Below are positions 1-10,035 of a stretch of DNA of 64,000 bases, piece by piece. The stretch is taken from NCBI RefSeq assembly GCF_019599275.1, contig NZ_JAHZTD010000002.1, forward strand, positions 992,001 through 1,056,000. Reading direction: 5' to 3'. The notes beneath the pieces were generated by a model, which was not told the DNA's origin, made no database searches, and worked only from the letters and a program-made list of their open reading frames with translations. This DNA comes from Hymenobacter sp. HSC-4F20. Its GTDB lineage: Bacteria > Bacteroidota > Bacteroidia > Cytophagales > Hymenobacteraceae. Numbering within the stretch: the first letter of the stretch is position 1; every line of letters starts with the position of its first letter. Position numbers and translations under genes: made by a program.

Positions 1-564
1 CAGCTTACCGTCATGAACCCTAACACGGTGTACGGCATCAGCAAGCTGGCCGGGGAGCAGTGGTGCGAGTGGTACTTCCGCAAGCACGGGCTGGATGTGC
101 GCAGCCTGCGCTACCCCGGCCTCATCGGCTACAAGAGCCTACCCGGCGGTGGCACCACCGACTACGCCGTGGACATCTACCACAAAGCCGTGGCGGGCCA
201 GAGCTATGAGTGCTTCCTTTCTGAGGAAACCTACCTGCCCATGATGTACATGCCCGACGCTCTGAAGGCAACCCTGGACCTAATGCATGCGCCCTCGGAC
301 AGCATTAAGGTGCGCAGCTCCTATAACCTGGGCGCCATGAGCTTCAGCCCCCGGGAAATAACGGCCAGCATTCAGCGCCACTACTCCGAGTTTGAGGTAA
401 ACTATAAGCCCGATGCCCGCCAGCAGATTGCCGATTCCTGGCCCGCTAGCATCGACGACTCCAAGGCCCGCCAGGACTGGGGCTGGCAGCCGCAGTTCGA
501 CCTGCATAAGATGACCGACGATATGCTGCTGCACCTGCGCCAGCCTGTGGCAGTAAGCCTGTAG
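1..564 (+). CDS. NAD-dependent L-threonine 3-dehydrogenase, SDR type (5' truncated)
   Basis: The reading frame is open from the first base, so the gene begins upstream and only the C-terminal 187 residues are present. The visible part starts just before the SDR active-site pair YGISK (Tyr and Lys), and continues with RYPGLIGYK, GGGTTDYAVDIYHKA and DDSKARQDWGW, which are typical of the SDR-type L-threonine dehydrogenase that oxidises threonine to 2-amino-3-ketobutyrate with NAD+. The Rossmann nucleotide-binding half is outside the window. A strong terminator follows directly. A generic sugar epimerase is the main alternative, but the GGGTTDYAVDIYHKA block favours threonine dehydrogenase. Confidence 0.85.
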   Translation, partial: QLTVMNPNTVYGISKLAGEQWCEWYFRKHGLDVRSLRYPGLIGYKSLPGGGTTDYAVDIYHKAVAGQSYECFLSEETYLPMMYMPDALKATLDLMHAPSDSIKVRSSYNLGAMSFSPREITASIQRHYSEFEVNYKPDARQQIADSWPASIDDSKARQDWGWQPQFDLHKMTDDMLLHLRQPVAVSL

Positions 565-597
565 TGCAACAAAGCCAGGCAAGTAGTCTGTTAACAG

Positions 598-634
598 AAA
601 CTAGCCCGAAGCAGTGCTTCGGGCTAGTTTTTTC
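598..634 (+). terminator. Rho-independent terminator
   Basis: A near-perfect hairpin with arms CTAGCCCGAAGC and GCTTCGGGCTAG and a three-base loop is followed by a T run. It lies 34 bases after the stop of the threonine dehydrogenase gene. Confidence 0.9.
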
Positions 635-692
635 AAAAGCTGACAGCCAAGGTAATTTCTTCGCAACGTAGTGTGTTCAACCTATTGGCAGC

Positions 693-1151
693 ATGGAAAA
701 ATCGGGGTGGGCAGACTGGCTTTTCAAAGCGCTTGTTGCGGGGCTACAACTGTTTTTTCTGTATGGCATGGGGCGGTTTCTGTACCTGATGGGCGGCCTG
801 CATCTGACGAACCCCTTTCAGAAAGGGTGGAAGCATTTATACCAGATCTATGGTAGCATGACGGCTGTACGGCCAATGCACCTGGCTTCAGCCTGCATTG
901 GAGCTGTTACCTACAACGACACGGTAGAAATTGGCTGGGACCAAGCGGAACTGGTAATGCGCAAAACCTTTTTTTCTGATGACCTGGTACGCATTCCTTA
1001 CGCACATTTCACCCTTATTGCGGCTCCCCAACAGCACACCATCTGGCGGATTCCTATTCGTACCGACGGCCTATTTGCAGTTAGCGGCGTCAGCATAGCT
1101 TTCAAAAGCGCCGTAGCCGCTCAGCTTATCGAGCGAATTCCGCGCAAATAA
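693..1151 (+). CDS. Hypothetical protein, one N-terminal membrane segment
   Basis: A 152-residue protein that I do not recognise. Residues about 11-35 are hydrophobic (FKALVAGLQLFFLYGMGRFLYL) and could be a membrane anchor. The rest is soluble-looking, with short alternating beta-strand-like stretches such as VEIGWDQAELVMRKTF and HTIWRIPIRTDGLF, resembling a small PH-like or immunity-type beta fold, though this is only an impression. It stands alone between a terminator and the DUF3891 gene on the same strand. A competing frame at 671-856 is shorter and lacks protein-like composition. Confidence 0.6.
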   Translation: MEKSGWADWLFKALVAGLQLFFLYGMGRFLYLMGGLHLTNPFQKGWKHLYQIYGSMTAVRPMHLASACIGAVTYNDTVEIGWDQAELVMRKTFFSDDLVRIPYAHFTLIAAPQQHTIWRIPIRTDGLFAVSGVSIAFKSAVAAQLIERIPRK

Positions 1152-1236
1152 AGTGGGTTTCGGGGCTGCCAGCCGCTCATGACCAAACCTCCGTGCGGCC
1201 CCTGCGTTCCTCTGCGGAAACCCACGACTGAGCGTC

Positions 1237-1974
1237 ATGATTGTCAATTACGTGCCCACGGGCTGGCAGATTATTTACCAGCAAGCCCACGCCCTGCTAG
1301 CGGCGCAGCTGCTACACCAGTGGCCCTCCTTCCTACCCTGCGACCAATGGGTAGGCCTGCTCGCCGCGGCGGCCCAGCACGATGATGAACAGGAGAACTG
1401 GGACGGGCACTACGGCCTAACGCCGGCTGGGGCGCCAGCGAACTTCACCATGAAGGAATTTTCGTTGGCGCAAGCTACGGGCGTCATGAAAGCTGCTCGC
1501 TTCCAGGGCCGTTGGCGCAGCTTACTGACCAGCCTGCACCTAAGTACCTTGTACGAAGGCCTGCGCGGACAGCAGTCCGAGCTTGATACTTTTCTGGATG
1601 AGCAGCTGGCCAACCAGAAACGGTGGTTGCGGGAACTGAAAATCAAGAAAGCCGACGCCCAGCAGGCCTATACTCTGCTGCACTGGTGCGACCGGCTCAG
1701 CCTGATTTTGTGCCGCCACGAGTTGCCCGAAATGGGCCGGACCCTGGAAATCTACCAGGGCCCTGATGGTCAGAGCTACCACGTGCTACAGCCCCAGGCC
1801 AATGGCCCAGTGCGCGTACAGCCGTGGCCCTTTCGGGAAAAGCAGTTCATGGTAAGCGTAGAAGCCAGCGCTTTGCACCAGCTCCAGTTTCAGAACGATG
1901 CAGAGCTGGCGCAGGCCCTGCGCGACGCGCCCATTGAAACCCTGCGCTGGGAACTGGCCTCGTCGGCAGAATAA
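1237..1974 (+). CDS. DUF3891 family protein
   Basis: A 245-residue cytoplasmic protein without signal peptide. The order GWQIIYQQAHALLAAQLL near the start, then AAAQHDDEQENW and the long helical centre, match my memory of the DUF3891 family, a group of unknown function. The conserved His-Asp-Asp (residues about 48-50) and His in the N-terminal helix recall HD-like metal sites, but this is inference and no enzymatic role is established. It starts at ATG 1237. It precedes the YihY gene by about 160 bases on the same strand. Confidence 0.7.
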   Translation: MIVNYVPTGWQIIYQQAHALLAAQLLHQWPSFLPCDQWVGLLAAAAQHDDEQENWDGHYGLTPAGAPANFTMKEFSLAQATGVMKAARFQGRWRSLLTSLHLSTLYEGLRGQQSELDTFLDEQLANQKRWLRELKIKKADAQQAYTLLHWCDRLSLILCRHELPEMGRTLEIYQGPDGQSYHVLQPQANGPVRVQPWPFREKQFMVSVEASALHQLQFQNDAELAQALRDAPIETLRWELASSAE

Positions 1975-2135
1975 GGTGCTTTCCCAGGGCAGTGGCCCCA
2001 ATATTCCTACGGGTGCTTGGTCTGGCCGTATGGTGGAGCTTCCCGCGCCAATTCGTCAAATTTGGGTAGGCCCTCCGAACGTCCTTCCCGCGCGGCCCGT
2101 ACTACCCGCAGCCTTTCCTCTCAGAAACCTGCCCT

Positions 2136-3104
2136 ATGGCTACGCACTACCGCCTTTCCGACATTGTTAACATCCTGAAAACCACCGCCAGCGAGTTCAT
2201 GGTCAACAACTCGTTCCGACACGCGGCGGCGCTTTCCTACTACACCATTTTCTCGCTCCCTCCCCTGCTGCTCATCGTCATTACGGTGGCCAGCTCCGTT
2301 TACGGAGCCGAGGCCGTAACGGGCCAGATTTACGGACAGATGCGCGGGTTTCTGGGCGCCGATTCAGCCAAGTTTTTGCAGGACTCCATCGCCGAGTTTA
2401 CCAAGCAGCAGAAAAGCGGGGTAGCCTCCATCATTGGCATTGGCACGCTGGTATTCGCGGCCACTACTTTCTTCGTGACCCTGCAGGAGAGCATCAACGA
2501 CATCTGGAACCTCAAGGTGAAGCCCCGCAACGGCATCTGGCAGTTCATCCGTGACCGGCTGCTATCCTTCGGCCTGATTTTGAGCGTTGCGCTGCTGCTG
2601 CTGATTTCCTTTGTCATCAGCGCCATGCTTAGTGTTTTTACCGACCAGCTGCAGCGCTGGTTTCCCGAGGTAGCCGTCATCTTTATCCACCTGATTGACT
2701 TTGCACTTTCCCTCTTTATTACCTCCCTACTCTTTGGCCTTATCTACCGCTTTCTGCCGGACGCCATCATCCGGTGGCGCGACGTGGGCATTGGGGCGGT
2801 CATTACGGCATTACTGTTTTTGGTAGGTAAATATTTGATTGCCTTCTACATTGCGCAATCTGACCCCGGTTCGGCATTTGGGGCAGCGGGCTCGGCCATT
2901 GTGCTGCTGCTGTGGGTAAACTACTCCTCGCTCATCATTTTCTTCGGGGCCGAGTTCACCCAGGAGTTTGCCGACGCCTTCGGGCAAAAGGTGCAGCCCA
3001 AGGCCCACGCCGTGCGCATTGAAACCCGCGAAGTACCCGAGGGTGAAACCAAGGAAGAAATCAGCACCGGGCGGCCGCGTGCCGAAGGCCGCTGGAAAAG
3101 CTAG
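2136..3104 (+). CDS. YihY/virulence factor BrkB family membrane protein
   Basis: A 322-residue inner-membrane protein with about six hydrophobic segments. The start of the family domain is clear in HAAALSYYTIFSLPPLLL (about residues 28-45), followed by the conserved ATTFFVTLQESINDIWN and a C-terminal GSAFGAAGSAIVLLLWVNY and FFGAEFTQEFA. These are hallmarks of the YihY/BrkB family, formerly called ribonuclease BN in error; the true function is unknown. The last 40 residues form a charged tail rich in Glu and Arg that is not part of the domain. A terminator follows the gene. Confidence 0.9.
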   Translation: MATHYRLSDIVNILKTTASEFMVNNSFRHAAALSYYTIFSLPPLLLIVITVASSVYGAEAVTGQIYGQMRGFLGADSAKFLQDSIAEFTKQQKSGVASIIGIGTLVFAATTFFVTLQESINDIWNLKVKPRNGIWQFIRDRLLSFGLILSVALLLLISFVISAMLSVFTDQLQRWFPEVAVIFIHLIDFALSLFITSLLFGLIYRFLPDAIIRWRDVGIGAVITALLFLVGKYLIAFYIAQSDPGSAFGAAGSAIVLLLWVNYSSLIIFFGAEFTQEFADAFGQKVQPKAHAVRIETREVPEGETKEEISTGRPRAEGRWKS

Positions 3105-3136
3105 GCTGGTTGGCACACCCAACCCGAAATTCCCAG

Positions 3137-3171
3137 AAAAGACAGCTGCGCAATATGCGGCTGTCTTTTTT
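3137..3171 (+). terminator. Rho-independent terminator
   Basis: Inverted arms AAAAGACAGC and GCTGTCTTTT with an inner GC/GC pairing are followed by TTTTTT. It lies 33 bases downstream of the YihY stop codon. Confidence 0.88.
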
Positions 3172-3334
3172 GCTTTAGCTTGCCCTGCTGAACAGTTCCC
3201 CAACGCCCCGTTGCCTGCCGGGAGTCGGGGTAAGAGCTCTGGCACCTGCCCTCGTTTAAGCAGCTAATGCTCCACCATAGCCGAAGAATGCTTCGCAATT
3301 TTCGGCCTATAGGAAACGTACTATTCTTTTACTA

Positions 3335-3702
3335 ATGAGCAGGCTGGGGCTGGGTACCGCTGCTCAGGCTGCCGCGCCGCTGGCCCGCAATACCCGGCGC
3401 GAACAGCGCCAATTTATTCAGCATGTATCGGCTGCCATGTCCATGTGCGAGCGGCTACAGGCCAAAAGTCAGAAACAGCCTCTCACTTTCCTGTTAGCCG
3501 TGGATACCCAGAGCGTACTGCCGACCCTGCAAGGCGGCATGCTCAAGAACACGCCCCCCTGGCCAACCGCTGCGGCCTTGACAAAATGAAGGACAGCAAG
3601 CTTATGAAAAGCGTGGGGTAGAAGATTGCCCTGCGTATTATCCAGCAGTGACCCACCTGTATGCTCCAACTCGGCATTGATGAGTACATGAAGCGCAAGT
3701 AA
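3335..3702 (+). pseudogene. Decayed gene of unknown family (frameshift plus two nonsense codons)
   Basis: An open frame of 84 codons from 3335 ends at 3589. If one base is added to the A run at about 3583-3586, translation continues as KMKDSKLMKSVG, stop, KIALRIIQQ, stop, then LQLGIDEYMKRK and a natural stop at 3700-3702. The joined reading has the composition of a small basic protein, and a strong terminator follows immediately, as expected for a real gene end. I do not recognise the family. It could also be chance coding-like sequence. Confidence 0.45.
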
Positions 3703-3719
3703 GCCCCTCTTTTTTTCTT

Positions 3720-3765
3720 AAAAACAGAAGCGCCACAACGAATAGGTTGCGGCGCTTCTGTTTTT
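3720..3765. terminator. Bidirectional terminator
   Basis: Arms AAAAACAGAAGCGCC and GGCGCTTCTGTTTTT extend inward with one mismatch around a short GAATA loop. Because both flanks are A or T runs it can serve rlmN on the minus strand and the decayed gene on the plus strand. Confidence 0.9.
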
Positions 3766-3780
3766 GAGAAAGTCGGAAAT

Positions 3781-4851
3781 CTACGCTACCTCGGCCTTTT
3801 CCTTCACGGCCAGCTGACCGCAGGCGGCGTCGATGTCTTTTCCGCGGGAGCGGCGCACGTTGGTTTGCACGCCCCGGTCGGCTAGGTACTTGTGGAAGGC
3901 CATCAGCTTATCGTCGGCGGTGTTGACGTAGTCGGCGTTTTCGATGGGGTTGTACTCGATGAGGTTCACCTTGCAAGGAATCCACTTCGAAATCTGGTAC
4001 AGCTCCTCGGCGTCCTGCAACGTGTCATTAAAGCTCTCGAACACGATGTACTCGTAGGTAACCTTGCGGCCGGTAACCTGGTGGTAGTGCTTGAGGGCGT
4101 CCTTCAACGAAGCAAGAGAATTGGCTTCGTTAATGGGCATGATTTCGTTGCGCTTCGTGTCGTTGGGCGCGTGCAGCGAGAGGGCCAGGTTGGCCTTCAC
4201 ATCGTCGTCGGCCAGCTTCTTAATCATCTTGGCAATGCCAGCGGTGCTGACGGTGATGCGGCGCGGAGCCATGTTCAGGCCGTCGGGGGCGGTGATGCGC
4301 TCAATGCTCTTTACTACGTTAGCGTAGTTCAGCAGCGGCTCGCCCATGCCCATGTACACGATGTTGGTGAGCGGGGTACCGTACTGCTTTTCGCACTGCT
4401 CCCGAATGCGCACTACCTGGTCATAAATCTCAGCCGCATCGAGGTTACGCTTGCGCTCCATGTAGCCGGTAGCGCAGAACTTGCAGGTCAGGGAGCAGCC
4501 TACCTGCGAGCTGATGCAGGCCGTCATGCGCGTGTCGTGCGGGATAAGCACGCCCTCCACAATGTTGCCGTCGTGCAGGCGGAAGGCCGATTTGATGGTG
4601 CCGTCGTTGGAGAGCTGGGAGTTTTGCACCTGCACGCCATTGATGACGAAGTGCTGGGCCAGCAGCTCGCGCGTAGCCAAAGAGATGTTGTTCATCTCCT
4701 CAAACGACGAAGCCGTGTTTTTCCATAGCCACTCCAGCACCTGCTTGGCGCGGAAAGGCTTCTCGCCGTGCTCCACCATAAAGGCCTTGAGCTCGTCGGG
4801 GGTAAGTTTGCGGATATCGCGCTTCGAAACTACGGGCAGGTCAATCATCAT
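3781..4851 (-). CDS. rlmN: Dual-specificity 23S rRNA/tRNA adenine C2 methyltransferase RlmN
   Basis: A radical SAM enzyme of 356 residues that methylates C2 of A2503 in 23S rRNA and of A37 in some tRNAs. The 4Fe-4S ligands are C119, C123 and C126 in GCSLTCKFCATG, and the mechanistic C-terminal cysteine is C344 in DAACGQL. Other family blocks seen are GMGEPLLNY, STAG and SLHAPND. Length is normal for the family. It stands alone on the minus strand with a terminator behind it. A CAAAGATA (TATCTTTG on the minus strand) lies six bases before the ATG, which would give a very short leader. Confidence 0.96.
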   Translation of the reverse strand: MMIDLPVVSKRDIRKLTPDELKAFMVEHGEKPFRAKQVLEWLWKNTASSFEEMNNISLATRELLAQHFVINGVQVQNSQLSNDGTIKSAFRLHDGNIVEGVLIPHDTRMTACISSQVGCSLTCKFCATGYMERKRNLDAAEIYDQVVRIREQCEKQYGTPLTNIVYMGMGEPLLNYANVVKSIERITAPDGLNMAPRRITVSTAGIAKMIKKLADDDVKANLALSLHAPNDTKRNEIMPINEANSLASLKDALKHYHQVTGRKVTYEYIVFESFNDTLQDAEELYQISKWIPCKVNLIEYNPIENADYVNTADDKLMAFHKYLADRGVQTNVRRSRGKDIDAACGQLAVKEKAEVA

Positions 4852-4856
4852 AACTG

Positions 4857-4864
4857 CAAAGATA
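4857..4864 (-). promoter_or_regulatory. Candidate -7 box of rlmN
   Basis: TATCTTTG on the minus strand fits the Bacteroidota -7 consensus TAnnTTTG. No TTTG box is visible at the usual distance upstream. It ends five bases from the rlmN start, so the transcript would have almost no leader. Confidence 0.35.
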
Positions 4865-4943
4865 CAAGGCGGAAAGCCGAACCCCTAGGTCTTCTTTTCC
4901 AGAACATCCCTCAACCCGCTGAACCTGAAAAAAGTGCCGGCCG

Positions 4944-5156
4944 GTGGAGTGGTGAAATGATGAAGTGGTGAGTTTGTCATTGCGAGCAGAGCGAAGCAAT
5001 CCGTCCTGGCAATGTGCTACCCCTAAAAACGTGATAAGCCCTTACCGCCAGCACAGACAACGACGGCTTGTCAGGTTAGAAGGCGTGTCACAGGGAAAGG
5101 ACGGATTGCTTCGTCGTGCCTCCTCGCAATGACATTTCACCATTTCACCACTCCAC
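4944..5156. repeat. Compound inverted repeat (GTGA arms enclosing GTCAT arms)
   Basis: The outer arms begin with GTGGAGTGGTGAAATG on each side. The inner arms begin GTCATTGCGAG at 4976 and run to 5006, and return as their reverse complement at 5099-5133. The roughly 90-base centre has no clear open frame. The whole block lies between rlmN and the thiamine operon. It looks like two palindromic repeat families combined at one site. Confidence 0.8.
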
Positions 5157-5181
5157 AAACTCACAACTTCGCAATTTCCCT

Positions 5182-5189
5182 TACCTTGG
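5182..5189 (+). promoter_or_regulatory. Candidate -7 box of the thiamine operon
   Basis: TACCTTGG differs by one base from TAnnTTTG and would start the RNA at about 5196, just before the riboswitch aptamer. No convincing -33 box was seen. Confidence 0.4.
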
Positions 5190-5198
5190 CAGCGTAAA

Positions 5199-5275
5199 CT
5201 TTAGGGGTGTTCTGCCATGCAGGACTGAGAAATACCCTTTGAACCTGATCCGGGTAATGCTGGCGAAGGGAAAAG
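5199..5275 (+). promoter_or_regulatory. TPP riboswitch (thi box)
   Basis: The aptamer shows the conserved order GGGGTGTTCTG, CTGAGA (5224-5229), TGAACCTGATCCGGGTAATG and CTGGCGAAGGGA. These are the pyrimidine- and pyrophosphate-binding elements of the thiamine pyrophosphate riboswitch. It lies about 90 bases before thiS and heads the thi gene run, so it is expected to lower expression when TPP is abundant. I could not decide between transcriptional and translational control; no T-rich terminator is obvious before thiS. Confidence 0.95.
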
Positions 5276-5360
5276 TGACTGAACCGGGCCAACCTGTGCC
5301 CGTGGCGTGCGCCCCTACAAGTTTATTGTTTTGACACTCAACCAGCTAACCGCTTGTTGC

Positions 5361-7522
<2,162 letters not shown>

Positions 7523-7526
7523 TTGA

Positions 7527-7606
7527 GTTGTCAGTTATCAGTTGCCAGTTGTCAGTCGGCGCTGACGCCTGCTCCTGACAACCGGCAACTGGCAACTGAT
7601 AACTCT
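7527..7606. repeat. Inverted repeat between thiC and thiD
   Basis: Arms read GAGTTGTCAGTTATCAGTTG on the left and, as reverse complement, GAGTTATCAGTTGCCAGTTG on the right, around a short centre. The block fills the space from the thiC stop to the thiD start and carries an open frame that would extend thiD by 28 residues if read through, which is not credible as protein. Confidence 0.8.
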
Positions 7607-8359
7607 ATGCGTCCTTACGCTCTGAGTATGGCCGGCTTCGACCCTAGTGGTGGGGCCGGCCTGCTGGCCGACTGCAAAACCATGGAGGCCCTGGGCGTCT
7701 ACGGGCTAGGCGTGTGCACGGCCCTCACGGTGCAGAACGACGTGGAGTTTGAGCGGATCATAGGGGTAGCAACTGCCGACGTGCGGGACCAGGTGCAAGT
7801 GCTGCTGCGGCGCTTCCCGGTGGAATGGGCCAAGCTGGGGTTGGTGGACAACCTACCGGAACTACCCGGCCTGCTGGCCTGGCTGCGGGAGTTGCGCCCT
7901 ACCCTAAGTTTGGTCTGGGACCCGGTGCTGAAGGCCAGTGCCGGCTACGACTTCCATACCACACCGACCCCGCAGCTGGTGGCCCAGCTGTGCCGACAGT
8001 TGGCCTTGCTTACGCCCAACCAACCCGAGATGCTACGCCTGTGGCCCGCTGCTACTCCTGAGTTGGCGGCGGCGGCAGTCAGCATGTTTTGCCCGGTACT
8101 GCTGAAAGGCGGTCACACCACCGGCCCCGAAGCTACCGACCTACTGTTCAGCGACGGGCAGGAAGTAGCCCGGTTCACTACCCCTCGCCTGCCCCACGGC
8201 GAGAAGCACGGCAGCGGCTGCGTACTGTCGGCGGCCATTACGGCGGAGCTGGCGAAAGGGCAGACGCTGCTGGAAGCCTGCCGCCGCGGGAAAGACTACA
8301 CCACCCGGGTACTCGCCAGTAACGACACGCTGCTGGGCTACCATTTTCAAGACCACTAA
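7607..8359 (+). CDS. thiD: Hydroxymethylpyrimidine/phosphomethylpyrimidine kinase ThiD
   Basis: A ribokinase-fold enzyme that phosphorylates hydroxymethylpyrimidine and its monophosphate to the pyrophosphate. The start MRPYALSMAGFDPSGGAG carries the substrate-binding GFDPSGGAG block, and the C-terminal HGSGCVLSAAIT has the catalytic aspect of the family, with Cys in the oxyanion turn. Start ATG 7607 gives 250 residues, normal for ThiD. An upstream in-frame ATG at 7523 would add 28 residues encoded by the palindromic repeat and is rejected. It is followed by thiE with a three-base gap. Confidence 0.93.
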   Translation: MRPYALSMAGFDPSGGAGLLADCKTMEALGVYGLGVCTALTVQNDVEFERIIGVATADVRDQVQVLLRRFPVEWAKLGLVDNLPELPGLLAWLRELRPTLSLVWDPVLKASAGYDFHTTPTPQLVAQLCRQLALLTPNQPEMLRLWPAATPELAAAAVSMFCPVLLKGGHTTGPEATDLLFSDGQEVARFTTPRLPHGEKHGSGCVLSAAITAELAKGQTLLEACRRGKDYTTRVLASNDTLLGYHFQDH

Positions 8360-8362
8360 CCT

Positions 8363-8992
8363 ATGCGCATCAGCAACCTTCAATTTATTACGGACTCCCC
8401 CGCCCAAGCCGAGCAGGCCTGTGCCGGCGGAGTGCGCTGGGTACAGTTGCGGGTGAAAAACACGCCCCACACTGCCTGGAAGCAGCTGGCCCTGAACACC
8501 CAACAGATTTGCCGCCGCTACGGCGCTACCCTCCTCATCAACGACAACCCTCAGATTGCTCAGGAAATTAGGGCAGACGGGGTGCACCTGGGCCAGCAGG
8601 ATATGCCGCCGGATGATGCCCGCGCCATTCTGGGTCCAGATTTCATCATCGGCGGCACGGCCAACACGTTTGCGGATATCGAGCGACTGGCCGCCGCGGG
8701 CGTGGATTACATCGGGTTGGGGCCGTTTCGGTTTACGGTCACGAAAGAACGCCTCAGCCCGATTCTGGGGCTGGAAGGCTACGCGACCATCATGGCCCAG
8801 TGCCGCGCGGCGGGCATCACGGTGCCGGTGGTGGGCATTGGCGGCATCACGCCGGCCGATGTACCCAGCTTGCTGGCTACGGGCCTGCACGGGGTAGCCG
8901 TGTCCGGGGCCATTTCGGCGGCCCCGGAGCCGCAGCTGGCGGCCGCCACTTTCCTCACGCTTCTTCCCACCTCACTCCCTACCCCCCAATGA
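8363..8992 (+). CDS. thiE: Thiamine phosphate synthase ThiE
   Basis: A 209-residue TIM-barrel enzyme joining hydroxymethylpyrimidine pyrophosphate and thiazole phosphate to thiamine phosphate. Motifs seen are [22 protein letters not shown], and the phosphate-binding VVGIGGI followed by [16 protein letters not shown] in place of the usual YIGFGP is a minor variant. The stop overlaps the thiG start by four bases (ATGA), indicating translational coupling. A second ThiE-like protein lies at 11812-12435 on the other strand. Confidence 0.93.
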   Translation: MRISNLQFITDSPAQAEQACAGGVRWVQLRVKNTPHTAWKQLALNTQQICRRYGATLLINDNPQIAQEIRADGVHLGQQDMPPDDARAILGPDFIIGGTANTFADIERLAAAGVDYIGLGPFRFTVTKERLSPILGLEGYATIMAQCRAAGITVPVVGIGGITPADVPSLLATGLHGVAVSGAISAAPEPQLAAATFLTLLPTSLPTPQ

Positions 8993-9771
8993 TGGCCCAA
9001 CCCCTTGTAGTAGCGGGTCGCACCTTTACCTCGCGCCTGTTTACCGGCACTGGCAAGTTCAGCTCGGCGGCGCTGATGGAGGAAACCCTGCTGGCTTCGG
9101 GCTCGGAGCTGGTGACGGTGGCCCTCAAGCGGGTGGACGTTGGCAACGACCAGGATGATATTCTGCGCCACCTGCAGCACCCGCAGTTCAGCCTACTGCC
9201 CAACACCTCCGGGGTGCGCACGGCCCGCGAGGCGGTATTTGCGGCCCAGCTCGCCCGCGAAGCCCTGGAAACCAACTGGCTCAAGCTCGAAATTCACCCC
9301 GACCCCAAGTACCTGCTGCCCGACCCCATTGAAACCCTGAAAGCGGCCGAGGAGCTGGTGAAGCTGGGCTTCGTGGTGCTGCCCTACATCCACGCCGACC
9401 CGGTGCTGTGCAAGCGCCTGGAGGAAGTAGGCGTGGCGGCCGTTATGCCCCTCGGCGCGCCTATTGGCAGCAACCAGGGCCTGCGCACCCGCGACTTCCT
9501 CGAAATCATCATCGGGCAGAGCAAGGTGCCGGTGGTGGTAGATGCTGGTCTGGGCGCGCCCTCGCACGCCGCCGAGGCCATGGAGTTGGGGGCCGATGCC
9601 GTGCTTGTTAATACGGCCCTGGCCGTGGCTGGCAATCCGGTGCAAATGGCCCACGCCTTCCGGCTGGCCGTGGAAGCTGGCCGCCTTGCCTACGAAGCCA
9701 AGCTGGCCGCCCCCGTGCGCAACGCCGCCGTAGCCAGCAGTCCGCTTACTTCTTTCTTGGGGGAGAACTGA
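8989..9771 (+). CDS. thiG: Thiazole synthase ThiG
   Basis: A TIM-barrel enzyme that forms the thiazole phosphate from deoxyxylulose phosphate, dehydroglycine and ThiS thiocarboxylate. The Schiff-base lysine is K99 in [11 protein letters not shown]. The blocks [42 protein letters not shown] and VNTAL are diagnostic. ATG 8989 overlaps the thiE stop; an open frame reaching back to 8800 lies inside thiE and is rejected. The resulting 260 residues are normal. A 260-base gap with palindromic repeats separates it from thiH. Confidence 0.96.
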   Translation: MMAQPLVVAGRTFTSRLFTGTGKFSSAALMEETLLASGSELVTVALKRVDVGNDQDDILRHLQHPQFSLLPNTSGVRTAREAVFAAQLAREALETNWLKLEIHPDPKYLLPDPIETLKAAEELVKLGFVVLPYIHADPVLCKRLEEVGVAAVMPLGAPIGSNQGLRTRDFLEIIIGQSKVPVVVDAGLGAPSHAAEAMELGADAVLVNTALAVAGNPVQMAHAFRLAVEAGRLAYEAKLAAPVRNAAVASSPLTSFLGEN

Positions 9772-9797
9772 AACCAGCAGTTGCTGCCCCTGGCCTA

Positions 9798-9972
9798 TGG
9801 TCATGCCGAGGCGCAGCCGCCCCGAAGGTCGCAGTAGGCAAGCATCTGGCGTGCTTTCTAAGACCGTCATGCTGAACCCCGCGAAGCATCTCTACCGCTT
9901 CGTTGATTCTTCTCTAGGCCAGTTGATTAGCCAGAGGTAGAGATGCTTCGACAAGCTTAGCATGACCGTCTG
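9798..9972. repeat. GTCAT-type palindromic repeat with an extra half copy
   Basis: At 9861-9972 the left arm GTCATGCTGAACCCC with GCGAAGCATCTCTACC returns as a reverse complement containing GGTAGAGATGCTTCG and AGCATGAC. Just upstream, 9798-9855, is a degenerate half copy starting GGTCATGCCGAG and containing GCATCTGGCGTG. The block lies inside the thi operon between thiG and thiH. Confidence 0.75.
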
Positions 9973-10035
9973 ACGTCAACCAACAGGCTAGCGGCTTTCC
10001 TACCCCTACTACCACCCCAAAACCTTACCCCGCAC

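Noticed and set aside
3892..4728. 278-codon open frame opposite rlmN
   Set aside because: It is antisense to a certain gene; GC-rich codon third positions leave long open frames on the other strand. The translation is repetitive Val/Leu/Gly/His-rich and unlike a protein.
4944..5156. CRISPR array or leader
   Set aside because: The repeats are a single nested inverted pair, without regular direct repeats and spacers.
5116..5334. Open frame across the TPP riboswitch
   Set aside because: It reads through the aptamer and palindrome; the RNA structure explains the conservation.
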